Source: Eremochloa ophiuroides
Lineage: Eukaryota; Streptophyta; Magnoliopsida; Poales; Poaceae
Length of the DNA: 64,000 bases
Direction of reading: 5' to 3'
Assembly (NCBI GenBank): GCA_038502445.1
Contig: JAHLJS010000007.1
Span: 70,063,518 to 70,127,517 of the forward strand
Positions 1-11,070 of this stretch are shown here, piece after piece. The notes under the pieces were generated by a model that was given only the letters and a program-made list of their open reading frames with translations, searched no databases and was not told the origin of the DNA. Positions within the stretch are counted from its first letter, which is position 1. Each line of letters opens with the position of its first letter. Both the position numbers and the translations under genes were made by a program.

Positions 1-267
1 AGGTTCTTATGTAGCAAAAGATATCTGGTCTTGGCTTTCTAAGTATAAAGGGGTATACACCTCCTCCCTTTACAAGAGGCGACAGGCGAAACAGTAGGAG
101 ATATAACTCCTACCCGAGGCGGCTGTACTATTGTATTGATGCCCTGCCATTTTAAGAACTTGTCTTGCACACGTGGTGGGATACTAACACCAGACAAGGC
201 TGTCACCACATGCTGGCACCCGCAAACAATCCGTGCGACAAGCGGCCTACACTTGCAAGATATAGCC

Positions 268-282
268 TAGACACCACGTCTA
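268..282 (-). ncRNA. Conserved R/U5 pentaloop hairpin, element A left copy
   Basis: Arms TAGAC and GTCTA enclose loop GTGGT on the minus strand, about 315 bases downstream of the TATA box. The same hairpin is at 8052-8066 in the right LTR. Equivalents with other arm sequences occur in B, C, D, F and H. That it is an RNA element is inference. Confidence 0.5.
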
Positions 283-594
283 CACTACACTTACTACTCT
301 AATCTTCATGAGAGACTAGAGCACTTCACTAAGTAAAGCAATGTACAGATAAAGCAAGTATATACTTAAAGTACCAGAACTAGAATATCAAATATTAGGT
401 CTCAGATGTAAAACTTACTTCAAGATTTGCATTCGCTAAGGTACACCGTGGAGAAGATTCCTGATAGGCCCGGGGCTTTCTCCTGAAGACTTCCCTCACT
501 CTCTTCCAACTAGCATAGCACTATAGCAGAGCTAAAGCTACAACATAGTGTTTTCTCCTTTGAATCATGCTCTAGAGTGAAGGCCTATGGGGGG

Positions 595-602
595 TATTTA
601 TA
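595..602 (-). promoter_or_regulatory. TATA box of element A 3' LTR
   Basis: TATAAATA on the minus strand within CCCCCCTATAAATACCCC. The copy in the right LTR is at 8381-8388. The position between the palindrome cluster and the conserved hairpin fits a U3/R core promoter. Confidence 0.75.
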
Positions 603-1634
603 GGGGGGATGAAGGGTAGTGCCACGTCAGCGATCCGCATGCTTCTCCATGTCCACCCTTGGATCCACCGCCTCAATACCGCCTCAAGATGGATGGCAGT
701 GGTGAATCCAGCACGTGGGAAGCATGCAGGAGGTCGGTGGAGTATGGTGGTTGCCAAAGCCTACTAGGGGTGGTTCGGCCGAACCACTCAATGACAGGTG
801 GGCCGAACAACTCAATGACAGGTGGGCCTAACCCCAATCTTCTAGAGTGATGCTGAAGTCGGTAGGATGAAATGGCAGGTTGGTTCCCACCTTGGTTGGT
901 TCGGCCGAACCACCTATGGTAAGGTAGGCCCACCACTGTGGTCCCCACTGGTCATAGAGTGTGGCTATGTACTGGTTTCGCCTTGGTCTTGTCGGTTCAC
1001 GCCTTGATCCATGTGCTCTGATCTTCCACCGTTGATTAGAAACACAACTTTAATCCAAAGGTGGAATTGAGTTGGATGGAGTATCACACGGATCGTGCCA
1101 CATCACCAGAGTCCTGTGGGCCCGATGCATGGTTCGGCCGAACCATGCATGTGCTCCATTTTCCCTGATCTTCCTTGTGTATGCTGATATGACTCATGTG
1201 CTGAAATGTCATGGCCTGGTGTCACCATATGCGGTTTGGCCGAACCACCTTTGGTGAAACCAAAGGTCCTTCTTCTGATGGTGGCTTCCTCATGCAATTC
1301 TAAGCACAATGGTGGTGCTAACTTGCCCATGGGTGGTTCGGCCGAACCACTCATTATGCCCATCTTTTGCACATCATCTCCAGAAGCTATGATATTAATG
1401 ATTGTGAAGTTGGTTTGTCATTTGGCCATACTTGGTTGGTCGCCCAACCTTCATATAGAGCTTCCGGACACTGAAAAGTAGCTGTTTTGAGTGCCTGCAA
1501 CCAAATAGTGACAAGTACATGTGAAACCAAGTTATTTTTACCTAAATCACTATGTGTTTGATGGTTTCCTTCCAGAAAGAATGCCTTGTTGATGGTTTTG
1601 ATGGGGTAAAAACATGGTATAACTACCGTCAACA

Positions 1635-1650
1635 AGATCCTCCACACTTA
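1635..1650 (-). other. Polypurine tract of element A
   Basis: On the minus strand TAAGTGTGGAGGATCT abuts the 3' LTR. It matches the AAGTGTGGGGG tract that abuts the 3' LTR of F, and would prime plus-strand DNA synthesis. Confidence 0.75.
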
Positions 1651-2351
1651 AGTCTTTGCTCGTCCTCGAGCAAAGGTTAGAGAGATAATGATAAAATTTG
1701 ATTATGACATTTTTAAGGTATTAGCTAACACAAAGCTTTACTCAAGACATATCTCATTCAAGTGGGTTATGTGGTATTGTCTAGCATATATCCTTCAGAT
1801 GTTGAAAAATGGAACAGTTCTCAAAGCAAAGTCATCTTTCCATTTTCATATCCTTAGCACTTAGAGTTTTTGATAATGATTTTAAAAGAAAGCACATAGT
1901 TCATTCTTACTCCTCAAATAGTACACTCAAGTCACTCAGTAGGTATATGATTCCTCACCAAGGCATAGCATCAGCTTGCCTTCTTTTGTTTCATCCTACA
2001 TCTATCAAGCTTATGTGGAGCTCGGGTAGGGATAAACATGATAGCATACTTGCATTGCATTTATTGTAAAGTCAAAACGAGGATCCAAGGAGAAGAATGT
2101 CATAAACCTAGATCAAGATGTGCAAGTGTGTGGGATGTGATGGAAAACAATGCTCCTCTATTTGACATGATCTCTCTATACTTTATTATTTTGAGACATG
2201 GCTAGCATTTTTTTCAAAGAAATGGACCTTCACGTGTCCACTTTTTTAATAGCCTTTGTGTCTCATCTACTAAGTCATACTTAGAGAGATATTCTAAACT
2301 TTAAAGCATGGAGCATATTTATGATGGAGATGAATGGTATGCTTTTGCGTA

Positions 2352-2366
2352 CTTCCAGTGTAGAAG
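2352..2366 (-). ncRNA. Conserved 3'-region hairpin, element A
   Basis: On the minus strand, arms CTTC and GAAG enclose loop TACACTG. An upstream block resembling CAAGATCACGTAC is shared with B and D at the same relative place. It is the weakest member of the set, with only four base pairs. Confidence 0.4.
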
Positions 2367-2860
2367 CAGCATGTGTATATGTGGCGTGTATGTGATCTTG
2401 ATCTTGGGACTATGACATAATTCTCAACTAGGGTCAACAAGGTTTCACCAAACTCAACACAAGTACAAGTAGCATATATAGAAGGGGTTTTGAATCATGG
2501 TATAAACATATATGGCTTTGGTAGGAAATTCGTTACTATTGAGGAGTAAGTGACACTATAGTTTTATGACATTTTCAAAAATAAATCTCTAAGCACTTTG
2601 AATAGAAAAGGTATGAATCATGAGCTAAGAACTATATCACAATTGTCAACAACTAAGTCAATATGATATTTCTATCAAGATATGTGACCCACAAGTATAA
2701 GTATATGTAAGAATTAAACTTTGTGACACTTTTACCCTTAAATGTCATAAATCATGTCACTTTTTATTTTCAGATGCAAGTCTTCTTGTTTTTATTTTTA
2801 TTTTATTTCTTCTAAGGAAAGCAAATAAAAAGTAAAAAGGAAAGAACAGAGGGGAGTAGG

Positions 2861-3320
2861 AGTGGCAAACCAGTCGGGAAGCAAGTAGACGCCGGGTGGA
2901 TGCTGACTGGTGGGTCTAGAGGTCCCAGGTGGGGTCGGCCGACCCCACCATAGAGCTTATGGCCACTTCGGTGATCTCCATTCGAATCCTCACGTTTGAA
3001 AGTGCTCCTGCACTTGTGTTTTTCTATTTTGTGTTCATGTGCCCGTCGCCTGACCTGCCTTTAAAGGCTTCTTGGGACAGGTTTCGTCGAGCCGACGTGC
3101 CTTGTTGTGGACATCATCGTGGTGCGTTCAGAATTGTTCCGAGTGTGTTGGGGAGGTCATTGACCTCCCCCCACACTTGGCTTGCTGCATACTGGATTAG
3201 AGAGACAAAGGAAATGTCAAGTGCAGGGGCCCTGCTAGTGGAAACACACCAGCAGAACCAAAATTTTATTAAACATAGGCACAATTTACTAGGAAATAAA
3301 CCTAGCTAAATTCCTATCTT
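2861..3320 (-). repeat. Element A internal duplication, copy 1
   Basis: It begins near AACCAGTCGGGAAGCAAG and ends near CACACCAGCAGAACCAAAA. Copy 2 at 5040-5365 shares the same beginning, the GGTCGGCCGACC palindrome, a GAGGTCA-TGACC stretch, a purine tract resembling a polypurine tract (minus strand), and the same end. Confidence 0.7.
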
Positions 3321-3349
3321 ATTTGTGAAGAGATGCTTTTTTAAGATAT

Positions 3350-3595
3350 CTAGCATGAAAAGTGGATGACCTCACGCCGCATGGCCTTAGAGATACACTT
3401 GATCTTCGCACTAGTGCTAATGCAAAGAGTGCGGAAGTTGTCTTCTAAATCCAAGTGAGCCATTTTCAACTCCGCTACTTGCTCCTCTAAGACACTATTG
3501 TCGTCCCTATATGTGGAAACCACACAAAGGAACATCTCCATGACACTCTTCTTGGTGCGGTCATCCTCAAAGTGCCTTGATGGCCCATTGATCAT
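3350..3595 (-). pseudogene. Short coiled-coil ORF of element A
   Basis: An 81-codon frame opens with ATG at 3595. It is rich in Glu, Asp, Lys and Leu around the SVLEEQVAELKMAHLDLEDN segment, which reads as a coiled coil. It lies between the gag remnant and the 3' LTR, the place where F carries its third ORF, also ending in a coiled coil. Two GC palindromes (about 4027 and 4130) lie upstream on the minus strand and a CT-rich leader lies between, as in F. I see no clear TATA box, and upstream in-frame sequence is broken by stops. It may be the degraded tail of a third gene; no known family is recognised. Confidence 0.4.
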
Positions 3596-5039
3596 GGAGG
3601 ATTAACCTTCCGCCAGGTGGTCTTTGGGGAACTAGTGGTGTTTCTCTACTCACGCAACTACTTCTTCTCCTTGTATGTGAGCTGGGAAACAACATCTTCC
3701 CTTGTCCCAGCCCACCGCCAATGACCATGTGGTTCTTCATGAAAGGTGGGCGTCGAAGGTGTGTAGGGGCTGGTATACTCCGTAGGGCTCAACCTCAAGC
3801 ACCTTGACCTCCATGTTGACCTCTAGGGTCTCAAAAAGTGATCTCTCGGATGGATTAAGGTCAAAGGAAGGTGCTGGAATGGTGAAGAATGGAGGTGGAA
3901 GGAAGAAGAAGGAGAGGAAGGGGTTAAGAAGATGAGTGCCAACGTTTTCCTTTTCGAAATCGCGAGAAAACGTCGGAGGAACGTTGGCACAACGTTCTGG
4001 AGCCGATGGGTGGCACCAAGTGCCATTAGTGGTTCGGCTGACCCCATTAATGGGTCATATGGCCGTCGCCTCTTCCTCACTCATTTGCCAAGTGATTCCC
4101 TAAATGTGACGAGTTTTGGAGATGAAAAGTATGGGTCGGCCGACCCATATTTTTACCCCAAACTTTTGTCACGTGGCCTACAAGAGCTCCTAAGCATTGT
4201 CCCATTTTCCAAAATTTAAAATTGTGCCAAGTGCGGGTCGCCCAACCTGGGTTTCAATGGCCCAGTGCGACCAGATTATGCATTTCTGAAAGTTATATGG
4301 CTTGGCCTAATTTTGGTCCGAAGTGGTCACCGAATTTCGGCTGTCCACTTCTAATTGGGGGTTTTGGGGACCCAAGGTAAAGAAAGGAAGGATTTCTAGT
4401 TAATTTAGAACCTATCTAGTGATCAAGCTATACAAACAGTTGAAAAAGAAAGTAAATTTTTAATTATGTCAATTCATTATCAGGGATGAATTCTAGCATG
4501 TTAACTTCTTTTTTAAAGGTTCATGTAAATGGAAAACTCTAAGAAGGTGGCCACTTACCTTAAAGATGATGAGTTGTAGCAGTGGTCCTCCTCAGTTGCA
4601 TTTAAGTTCTCCTTGCCCAAACAACTTGACTCTTGACCATGAGGATCTCAATCTATCTCCCTAAATGATCTTATGACTTACCCATAGAGATGTCGAGGTT
4701 CTTACTATAGGGGTTAGTCCAAAAGTGCAACCAAGTTCCATGCAAGTATGTTTTGATTCAATAATCAAACTTAACACCATGTCATGTTTGATTAAGGTAG
4801 TCTCTTTTAATCTAAGAACCATGCTTAGTTTAAAAAGACTATGGAGGTATGATCGTTCGAACGATCAGTACACCCAAACCAAGGCATGCTAACATAGAAA
4901 AAGAAGGCATGATAGAATAAATAAGATTCATTCTACTAGAGATAAGAACATGAGTGGTGAAGACAAGAAGCATTTTTTTTAGAGGGTTGAAGACAAAAGT
5001 AAGAGGAATGAACTAAAGAAGAGGAAGGCAAAGTGTCAA

Positions 5040-5365
5040 ACCAGTCAAGAAGTATGCTTCAACGTAGTGGAAGTTGACTGGTGGGCTGAGAGGTCCATGG
5101 TGGGGTCGGCCGACCCTACCTTGGAGGCTCCAGCCACATTGGTTCTTTCCTTGTGCATTATTCTTACCTCTAATGATGTGTTCCTGCACTGATACTTTTT
5201 GCTCGGGATGTCCTTCAACACCCAAATGTGCTCGAGGAGGTCAAATGACCCCCCTCACACTTGGTGTAAGGTGTGTCCTGAGTCATGGAAATAGAGAAAA
5301 CATCAAGTGTAGGGGTTCTGTTGGTGGCAACACACCAGCAGAACCAAAAGTCTCACTAATCTACT
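5040..5365 (-). repeat. Element A internal duplication, copy 2
   Basis: Diverged, shorter partner of the unit at 2861-3320. It retains the palindrome (5099-5120, one mismatch), the minus-strand tract CACCAAGTGTGAGGGGGG and the shared end. Confidence 0.7.
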
Positions 5366-5479
5366 AAGGTTAGGAATAGGTTGCATCCTTCAATTCACTA
5401 TCAACCTTTGTAGATCTGTTTGCAAGAACTCATACCGAACCACTTCGAGACTTGCAAAATTTATGTTAGATAAACACAT

Positions 5480-6310
5480 CTACAACCTCCCTTGCAAAGA
5501 TTTTAGAAAGAAGAAGGAGGAAGGGGTTGTAGATGTTTGTGTGGTAGTAGCAGAGAGAATGATTGATTTAGGAGATTTCTCATATGAGCAAGGATCTAAT
5601 GAGAGGATAAGGGGATAACTTCCATGCTCATAGATATACCCTTCCTGCTTACGGAGTGGGTGAGCGATTTTCTTCTCATGACATTCCAAATCCTCCTCAA
5701 GACCTGGATATGTCATGGTTGTTTGTGAAGTCATCTTAAGCTCACCCCTTGGATCAAGAACAGACTTGGATTCTACCCTTGTGATAAGAGGTTGGGAAGA
5801 CTAAACAGGTAGATATTCCTTGCCTATTCTATGACCAAGCTTCTCATCTCCAATGTCCTCCAAGATTCGCATGATTGGCCTTCCAATGAATGTGAGATGA
5901 AAGGAAAGTCCAGGAAAGTCAATGATGTGAAAATCTAGGGAGATCTTTAGATCATTAACACTATAGGTACACCTTGATGGACTCCTAAATAATCAAGAAC
6001 ATGACCATTTGGGAGCCGAAGGTGTTTTTTTTTGGGATTGTAGCAGGCGATTCTTTGATGAACTTTGAACATAGAAATGAGGAATGATGTTTATCCCAAG
6101 GCTAGGATCATAGCAAATTTCACTATAGATGCCCATGACTTGACAAGGTATTCTCCTTACATGAGTGGGCATCTTAGTGATTTCATTAGAATCTTTGGTC
6201 TCCTCTAACCATTCTTGACTTACAACAGTGGCTGGATTCTCCAACTGTTGTTGTTTCTCTTCTTGGTTAGATTTATGGTCTTGATGACTCTCATGCCTTG
6301 GGTGTCTTAA
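5480..6310 (-). pseudogene. Decayed protease-region remnant of element A
   Basis: Downstream of gag on the minus strand, broken frames continue the polyprotein. The piece at 6244-5993 contains EWLEETKDSNEI and CYDPSLGINIIP. These align with NEWLIESEHSND and the following segment in F (44850-45000), the retropepsin-like region. The canonical Asp-Thr/Ser-Gly triad is not intact (DPS). The piece at 5734-5480 has no recognisable domain. The reading frame is broken between the parts. Confidence 0.55.
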
Positions 6311-7510
6311 TCAATCCCCAGAGTCAATGACCGGATCATCATAAGACTTTGAAGGAAGGGCACAATTGGATTTATCGGGATCAAGGATGAGTTTAGATAT
6401 GGATTCAAAGGACATGACGGATGTGGGCATAGAAGGGGAGAGGATAGATTTTTCTTCTAAACATTTTGGTTCTCCTTCTATGGGCACAGTCAGCATTCCT
6501 TTTGGAGGTTCATCCAAGATCCTATATGTTTTCCTAGGTGCCACATGGGAATTTGAGGCATCAGATGATGCTAATTTGGGAAAGTTTTGAAGAGATCCTT
6601 TCTTGAGAGGTTTTGAAAGATGTTTCTTAGAAGGTCTCTTTTGGATAGGATAAATGTAGATATTCCCAAAACTAGCAAGGTCAGATAAGAAATTAGCCCC
6701 GAAATCGAAGGAGCAATTTATAGGACAATTTTCTTTCTCCTCCGATGTTTGTGGTATTTGTGGTTCAGGATCGATGGTAGAATCTTTGGATGGAACTGAT
6801 TTTGATTCGGCTATCGGGATTTCTTTTTGCTCGGGGATTAATTCCTTTTCTTTCTTAGGAGGTTCATTATACCCTTGGGTGTGGGGAGTGTTTTCAAGGA
6901 TTTTAGCAAGAAGTTTCTTCCCTTCACCAACGGTACAACGAAGGAATGCTCCTCCAGAAGATATATCAAGGAACTGTGCGGAATCTTTGCTAAGACCAAG
7001 GTAAAAATGTTGTAACAGTGCTGGCTCAGTTATAGCAAGATCAGGACCAACGGATACTAGATCTGTGAAATAGGCCCATGCCACACATAGAGCCTCCTTT
7101 TCCTTTTGCTTGAAGGTTAGGACCTCTAGTCGAAGACGAACAACACGAGATATAGGGAAGAAAGCTAAGCAGAATTTGGATTGAAGGCTATCCCACTCTC
7201 CATGTGCACTCTCTACGTGTCGAGCATACCAATGTTTAGCTGCTCCCGTAAAAGAGAATGGGAATAGCTTCCATTTCAAGGTATCTCGTGTCATGCCTTC
7301 AATTTGAAGACATGAACACAATTGCTCAAAATCATGGAAGTGAGCGTAGGGGTTTTCATCTTCTTCCCTAGCAAAAGATTGTTCCTGAACCTTAGCTATG
7401 AAACTAGGGCGAAGCTCATAGCTAGGTGAAAGAATGGGTTGTGATGATGGTGGTGGCTCCAAACAAGCGCCCTTTGGAGTGGCAAGATGAGAGATGGGTG
7501 TTGGGTTCAT
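6311..7510 (-). CDS. gag: Element A gag polyprotein
   Basis: An uninterrupted 399-codon frame opens with ATG 80 bases inside the primer-binding site, the expected place for gag. Residues ~40-215 form a plant retrotransposon gag (capsid) domain: YAHFHDFEQLCSCLQIEG, WKLFPFSFTGAAKHWY, then the helical AWAYFTDLVSVGPDLAI segment. The C-terminal part is rich in Lys, Glu, Ser and Pro, without a CX2CX4HX4C zinc knuckle. By family knowledge, gag forms the cytoplasmic particle that packages the element RNA. This is the best-preserved gag in the window, with no stop over 1.2 kb. It is closest to the F gag. The frame ends at a stop at 6311, before any protease domain. Confidence 0.85.
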   Translation of the reverse strand: MNPTPISHLATPKGACLEPPPSSQPILSPSYELRPSFIAKVQEQSFAREEDENPYAHFHDFEQLCSCLQIEGMTRDTLKWKLFPFSFTGAAKHWYARHVESAHGEWDSLQSKFCLAFFPISRVVRLRLEVLTFKQKEKEALCVAWAYFTDLVSVGPDLAITEPALLQHFYLGLSKDSAQFLDISSGGAFLRCTVGEGKKLLAKILENTPHTQGYNEPPKKEKELIPEQKEIPIAESKSVPSKDSTIDPEPQIPQTSEEKENCPINCSFDFGANFLSDLASFGNIYIYPIQKRPSKKHLSKPLKKGSLQNFPKLASSDASNSHVAPRKTYRILDEPPKGMLTVPIEGEPKCLEEKSILSPSMPTSVMSFESISKLILDPDKSNCALPSKSYDDPVIDSGD

Positions 7511-7590
7511 GGTGTGGAAAGGATAAAAAGAAAAGAAAGGTAAAGGAAGGATAACTCGGACGACTCGATTCTAGTTAAAATAGCTACCGT

Positions 7591-7608
7591 TCCCCGACAA
7601 CGGCGCCA
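7591..7608 (-). other. Primer-binding site of element A
   Basis: Minus-strand TGGCGCCGTTGTCGGGGA, 7 bases inside the 5' LTR. It matches the complement of the plant tRNA-Asp 3' end with one difference (GTC for GCC). Confidence 0.85.
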
Positions 7609-7615
7609 GAAAGCT

Positions 7616-9394
7616 TGTTGACACCAGAAGTGGCAAACGGATATACCGCAAGCGTACGGTAGTCAATGTAGCCTTCACCGGGAGTATTCCAGGTATCGTA
7701 TTTTCCACGAGGAATGTGAAGTGTTCTAACTAGGTTCAAGGTCGTCCAGTAATGAGACAAAGGAGCTATGATAACTAGGTAGAGAGGTTCTTATGTAGCA
7801 AAAGATATCTGGTCTTGGCTTTCTAAGAATAAAGAGGTATACACCTCCTCCCTTTACAAGAGGCGAAAGGCAAAACAGTAGGAGATATAACTCCTACCCG
7901 AGGCGGCTGTACTATTGTATTGATGCCCTGCCATTTTAATAACTTGTCTTACACACGTGGAGGGATACTAAGACCAGACAAGGCTGTCACCAATTGCTGG
8001 CACCCCCAAACAATCTGTGCGACAAGCGGTCTACACTTGCAAGATATAGCCTAGACACCACGTCTACACTACACTTACTACTCTAACCTTCGTGAGAGAC
8101 TAGAGCACTTCACTAAGTAAAGCAATGTACAGGTAAAGCAAGTATATACTTAAAGTACCAGAACCAGAATATCAAATACTAGAAGGACTCAGATGTAAAA
8201 CTTAATTGAAGATTTGCATCCGCTGAGTTACACCTAGAGAAGATTCCCAATAGGCCCGGGGCTTTCTCCTGAAGACTTCCCTCACTCTCTCCCAACTAGC
8301 ACAGCACTATAGCAGAGCTAAAGCTACTACATAGTGTTTTCTCCTTTGAATCATGCTCTAGAGTGAAGGCCTATGGGGGGTATTTATAGGGGGATGAAGG
8401 GTAGTGCCACGTCAGCGATCCGCGTGCTTCTCCATGTCCACCCTTGGATCCACCGCCTCAATACCGCCTCAAGATGGATGGCAGTGGTGAATCCAGCACG
8501 TGGGAAGCATGCAGGAGGTCGGTGGAGTATGGCGGTTGCCTGGGCCTACCTGGGGTGGTTCGGCCGAACCACTCAATGATAGGTGAGCCTAACCCCAGTC
8601 TTCTGGAGTGATGCTGAAGTCGTTAGGATGAAATGGCAGGTTGGTTCCCACCATGGTGGGTTCGGCCGAACCACCTTTGGTACGGTGGGCGCACCACTGT
8701 GGTCCCCATTGGTCATAGAGTGTGGCTATGTACTGGTTTCGCCTTGGTTTTGTCGGTTCACGCCTTGATCCATGTGCTCTGATCTTCCACCGTTGATTGG
8801 AAACACAACTTTGATCCAAAGGTGGAATTGAGCTGGATGGAGTGTCACATAGATCATGCCACATCACCAGAGTCCTGTGGCCCCATGCATGGTTCGGCCG
8901 AACCATGCATGTGCTCCATTTTCCCTGATCTTCCTTGTGTATGCTAATATAACTCATGTGCTAAAATGTCATGGCCTGGTGTCACCATATGCGGTTCGAC
9001 CGAACCACCTTTGGTGGAACGAAAGGTCCTTCTTCTGCAGGTGGCTTCCTCATGTAATTCTAAGCATAATGGGAGTGCTAACTTGCCCATGGGTGGTTCG
9101 GCCGAACCACTCATTGTGCCCATCTTTTTCACATCATCTCCAGAAGCTATGATATTAGTGATTGTGAAGTTGGTTTGTCGTTTGGCCATACTTGGTTGGT
9201 CGCCCAACCTTCATATAGAGCTTCTGGACACTGAAAAGTAACTGTTCTGAGTGCCTGCAACCAAATAATGACAAGTACATGTGGAACCAAGTTATTTGTA
9301 CCTAAGTCACTATGTGTTTGATGGTTTCCTTCCAGAAAGAATGCCTTGTTGATGGTTTTGATGGGGTAAAAACATGGTATAACTACCGTCCACA
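7616..9394 (-). repeat. Element A 5' LTR
   Basis: A 1779-bp LTR begins TGTTGACACC and ends ACCGTCCACA on the plus strand. Five GGTTCGGCCGAACC-type palindromes lie at about 8557, 8658, 8884-8911 (a perfect 28-bp palindrome), 8990 and 9090. All are upstream of the minus-strand TATA box at 8388-8381. The conserved hairpin is at 8052-8066. The palindromes keep the same number as in the other LTR. Confidence 0.93.
8381..8388 (-). promoter_or_regulatory. TATA box of element A 5' LTR
   Basis: TATAAATA on the minus strand. It would drive transcription through the LTR into gag. Confidence 0.75.
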
Positions 9395-9804
9395 ACGGTC
9401 GATAACGTCAACTTTTATTAGAACTTTAGACACAAAAGGATACATGAAAACGTACTAGTCTAGGGTTTTAACTGACAGCTTCCACGAGTTTTGCATGTTC
9501 TGTATTTTCCAGGGACTATTCCAGAAAAGCATAAACGAGGGATTAAAGTGCGTAATTATCACGAAACATAACCACGAAGGAAACATCATCACGAAGACCC
9601 TGAAAGAGTGTAGAAGGCACCCGAAGCAACCTGGGGCCGAGCCCTGGCCAGGTGGGGCCGGTCGGCCCTGGGGTGGGGCCGGCCGATGCCCTCCTAGGGT
9701 TTCGCCGCCGCCTTTTGGAGTCTTCTTCCACCGCCTCTTAGGAGTCATCTCGGCCCTATGTTTAAGTCGGTTTGATCCTACGGCGCACGTTCATCCCACC
9801 AGGC

Positions 9805-9812
9805 TATAAATA
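9805..9812 (+). promoter_or_regulatory. TATA box of element B 5' LTR
   Basis: GGCTATAAATAGAGGGGC, about 115-150 bases downstream of the GC palindrome block. The equivalent in the 3' LTR is at 17160-17167. Confidence 0.8.
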
Positions 9813-10209
9813 GAGGGGCAAACCCCCTGGAGGCATCGATCAATCATTCATCGAAGCAACAAGTCTTCAAGCCATCAAGAGCCTACTAGTTCATCAAGAG
9901 CCTTCTAGTCCATAGTTCTAGCCTAGTTAGATTAGAGAGTAGAGGAGATCTAGTTCTTTGGCTGGATCTGGAGCCCCGGCGATCGTCTGGAGCGCAGAGT
10001 TCGGTATAATTCTAGTTTTTTCTCTATTAATGTATTTTTCATTATGATTAGGGAAACATTGTTCTTAATAGTTCATATGTTCTTGATTACATTAGTCTTT
10101 GTCTACTTTAATTATATGTCTAGAATAGTTAGTTTGATCTTATTGAATTCATGTAATTGCTCGTATAGCGTTTATCCAATCAATCGTTGGGTAGATGATG
10201 AACAATGTG

Positions 10210-10224
10210 TAGACGTGGTGTCTA
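10210..10224 (+). ncRNA. Conserved R/U5 pentaloop hairpin, element B
   Basis: Arms TAGAC and GTCTA with loop GTGGT, about 400 bases downstream of the TATA box. The 17-base core GTAGACGTGGTGTCTAG is identical to that in A. The 3' LTR copy is at 17566-17580. Confidence 0.5.
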
Positions 10225-11052
10225 GATATTTTGTTTATCTGCGAGTGCACCCTGATATGCCGGGTCATGTGGTAGTTCGCGTAGGTGACAGCTACGTTGA
10301 TTCCTCTGTAGTCCATCCCCCGTATGTAGGCAAGCAGGTACGGTCGCGAAGTTGGGTGATGACTCTATTTCACACCTTTCCTAGATGATGCCCATTGCAT
10401 GCGATCATGATATAGGACTAATCTAACAACGATTGCTAGATGTAATTGCACTAGTTAGAGTTATTCATTGACATAGTTATAGAATTACCTTAGATATTAA
10501 CTCCTTAGTTCATCCATTGGCTAGCTATTACTATGACTAGAAAGTGCTCTGATGTTTATCTTTATTAATGATGCTTGATCATACTTATCACCCTATTTAT
10601 CTTTATTATCTTGTGACCTCTTCCTGTTATGAGTAGAGTATATGAAATTATTAATTTCACTTATTCATTGTATATGGTTATTATCAATATAATAGATTGT
10701 AGTTTATCCTAGTCCTTCCCAGTGGTATAAATATAAATCGACAACCTGGTAGAACTCGTAGGTAAAATGCTACAATGGTATAATTATCTGTCCATTTGCA
10801 GAATTGTTCTTAGTCTATATTTATTTATATTTCTGCCTAGTCACATGAAATAGTATGTAAAACCTTTATTTATTCTTAGCATATATAATTAGGATTGACA
10901 ACCCAGTTCATGCTAAAGAATGTTGGTAATAGATCAGTGGCTAGTTGCTAATGATCAGTTAATTAAATACCATACATCTTCTAATCTCGTCTCTAGTGTT
11001 AAAGGTTATAAAGTTATATTGGGCGACGTTAGTAGATGTCAATAAGCATTTT

Positions 11053-11070
11053 TGGCGCCGTTGCCAGGGA
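11053..11070 (+). other. Primer-binding site of element B
   Basis: TGGCGCCGTTGCCAGGGA, 8 bases after the 5' LTR. It differs by one base from the complement of the tRNA-Asp 3' end. Confidence 0.85.

Larger units (their letters stand above)
1..1634 (-). repeat. Element A 3' LTR, truncated by the window edge
   Basis: It matches the right LTR from its ~171st base onward and ends in ACCGTCAACA. On the minus strand a TATAAATA box lies at 602-595. Upstream of it (770-1350 on the plus strand) are five copies of a palindrome built on GGTTCGGCCGAACC. The copy at 1125-1150 is a perfect 26-bp palindrome. A short hairpin lies at 268-282 in the transcribed part. Confidence 0.92.
1651..5479 (-). other. Element A long 3' noncoding region
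   Basis: No long reading frame survives here apart from one short coiled-coil ORF. The part nearest the LTR (about 1900-2600) matches the 3' regions of B and F: a 20-base block near 2505-2525 is shared with B around 15650, and a hairpin with loop TACACTG lies at 2352-2366. Two diverged copies of a longer unit lie at 2861-3320 and 5040-5365. Perfect GC-rich palindromes of 22 and 20 bp lie at 2928-2949 and 4130-4149; a third at 5099-5120 has one mismatch. The remainder shows no recognisable gene. Confidence 0.7.
1..9394 (-). mobile_element. Element A: non-autonomous Athila-like LTR retrotransposon
   Basis: The sequence at 1-1634 recurs at about 7786-9394, so these are the two LTRs of one element read on the minus strand. 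The first ~170 bases of the left LTR lie before the window. The right LTR is followed inward by a tRNA-Asp-type primer site and a gag frame; the left LTR is preceded by a polypurine tract. No reverse transcriptase, RNase H or integrase is found in the ~6 kb interior, so the element is non-autonomous. Its gag resembles that of element F more than those of B, C or D. Assignment to Athila is an inference through F, whose polymerase has Athila-type motifs. The interior instead holds a long 3' noncoding part with an internal duplication. Confidence 0.9.
9395..11044 (+). repeat. Element B 5' LTR
   Basis: It starts ACGGTCGATAAC (missing TGTTG) and ends GATGTCAATA. Two copies of a GGTGGGGCCGG-type GC block lie at about 9651 and 9672, where the 3' LTR has one. 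The TATA box is at 9805-9812, the conserved hairpin at 10210-10224, and GGTGACAGC followed by TCCTCTGTAGTCC at about 10284-10315. Confidence 0.93.

Noticed and set aside
9455..9809. Frames across the U3 of B (and 51295-51582 in F)
   Set aside because: They lie in LTR promoter sequence over the GC palindromes and are not kept between LTR copies.
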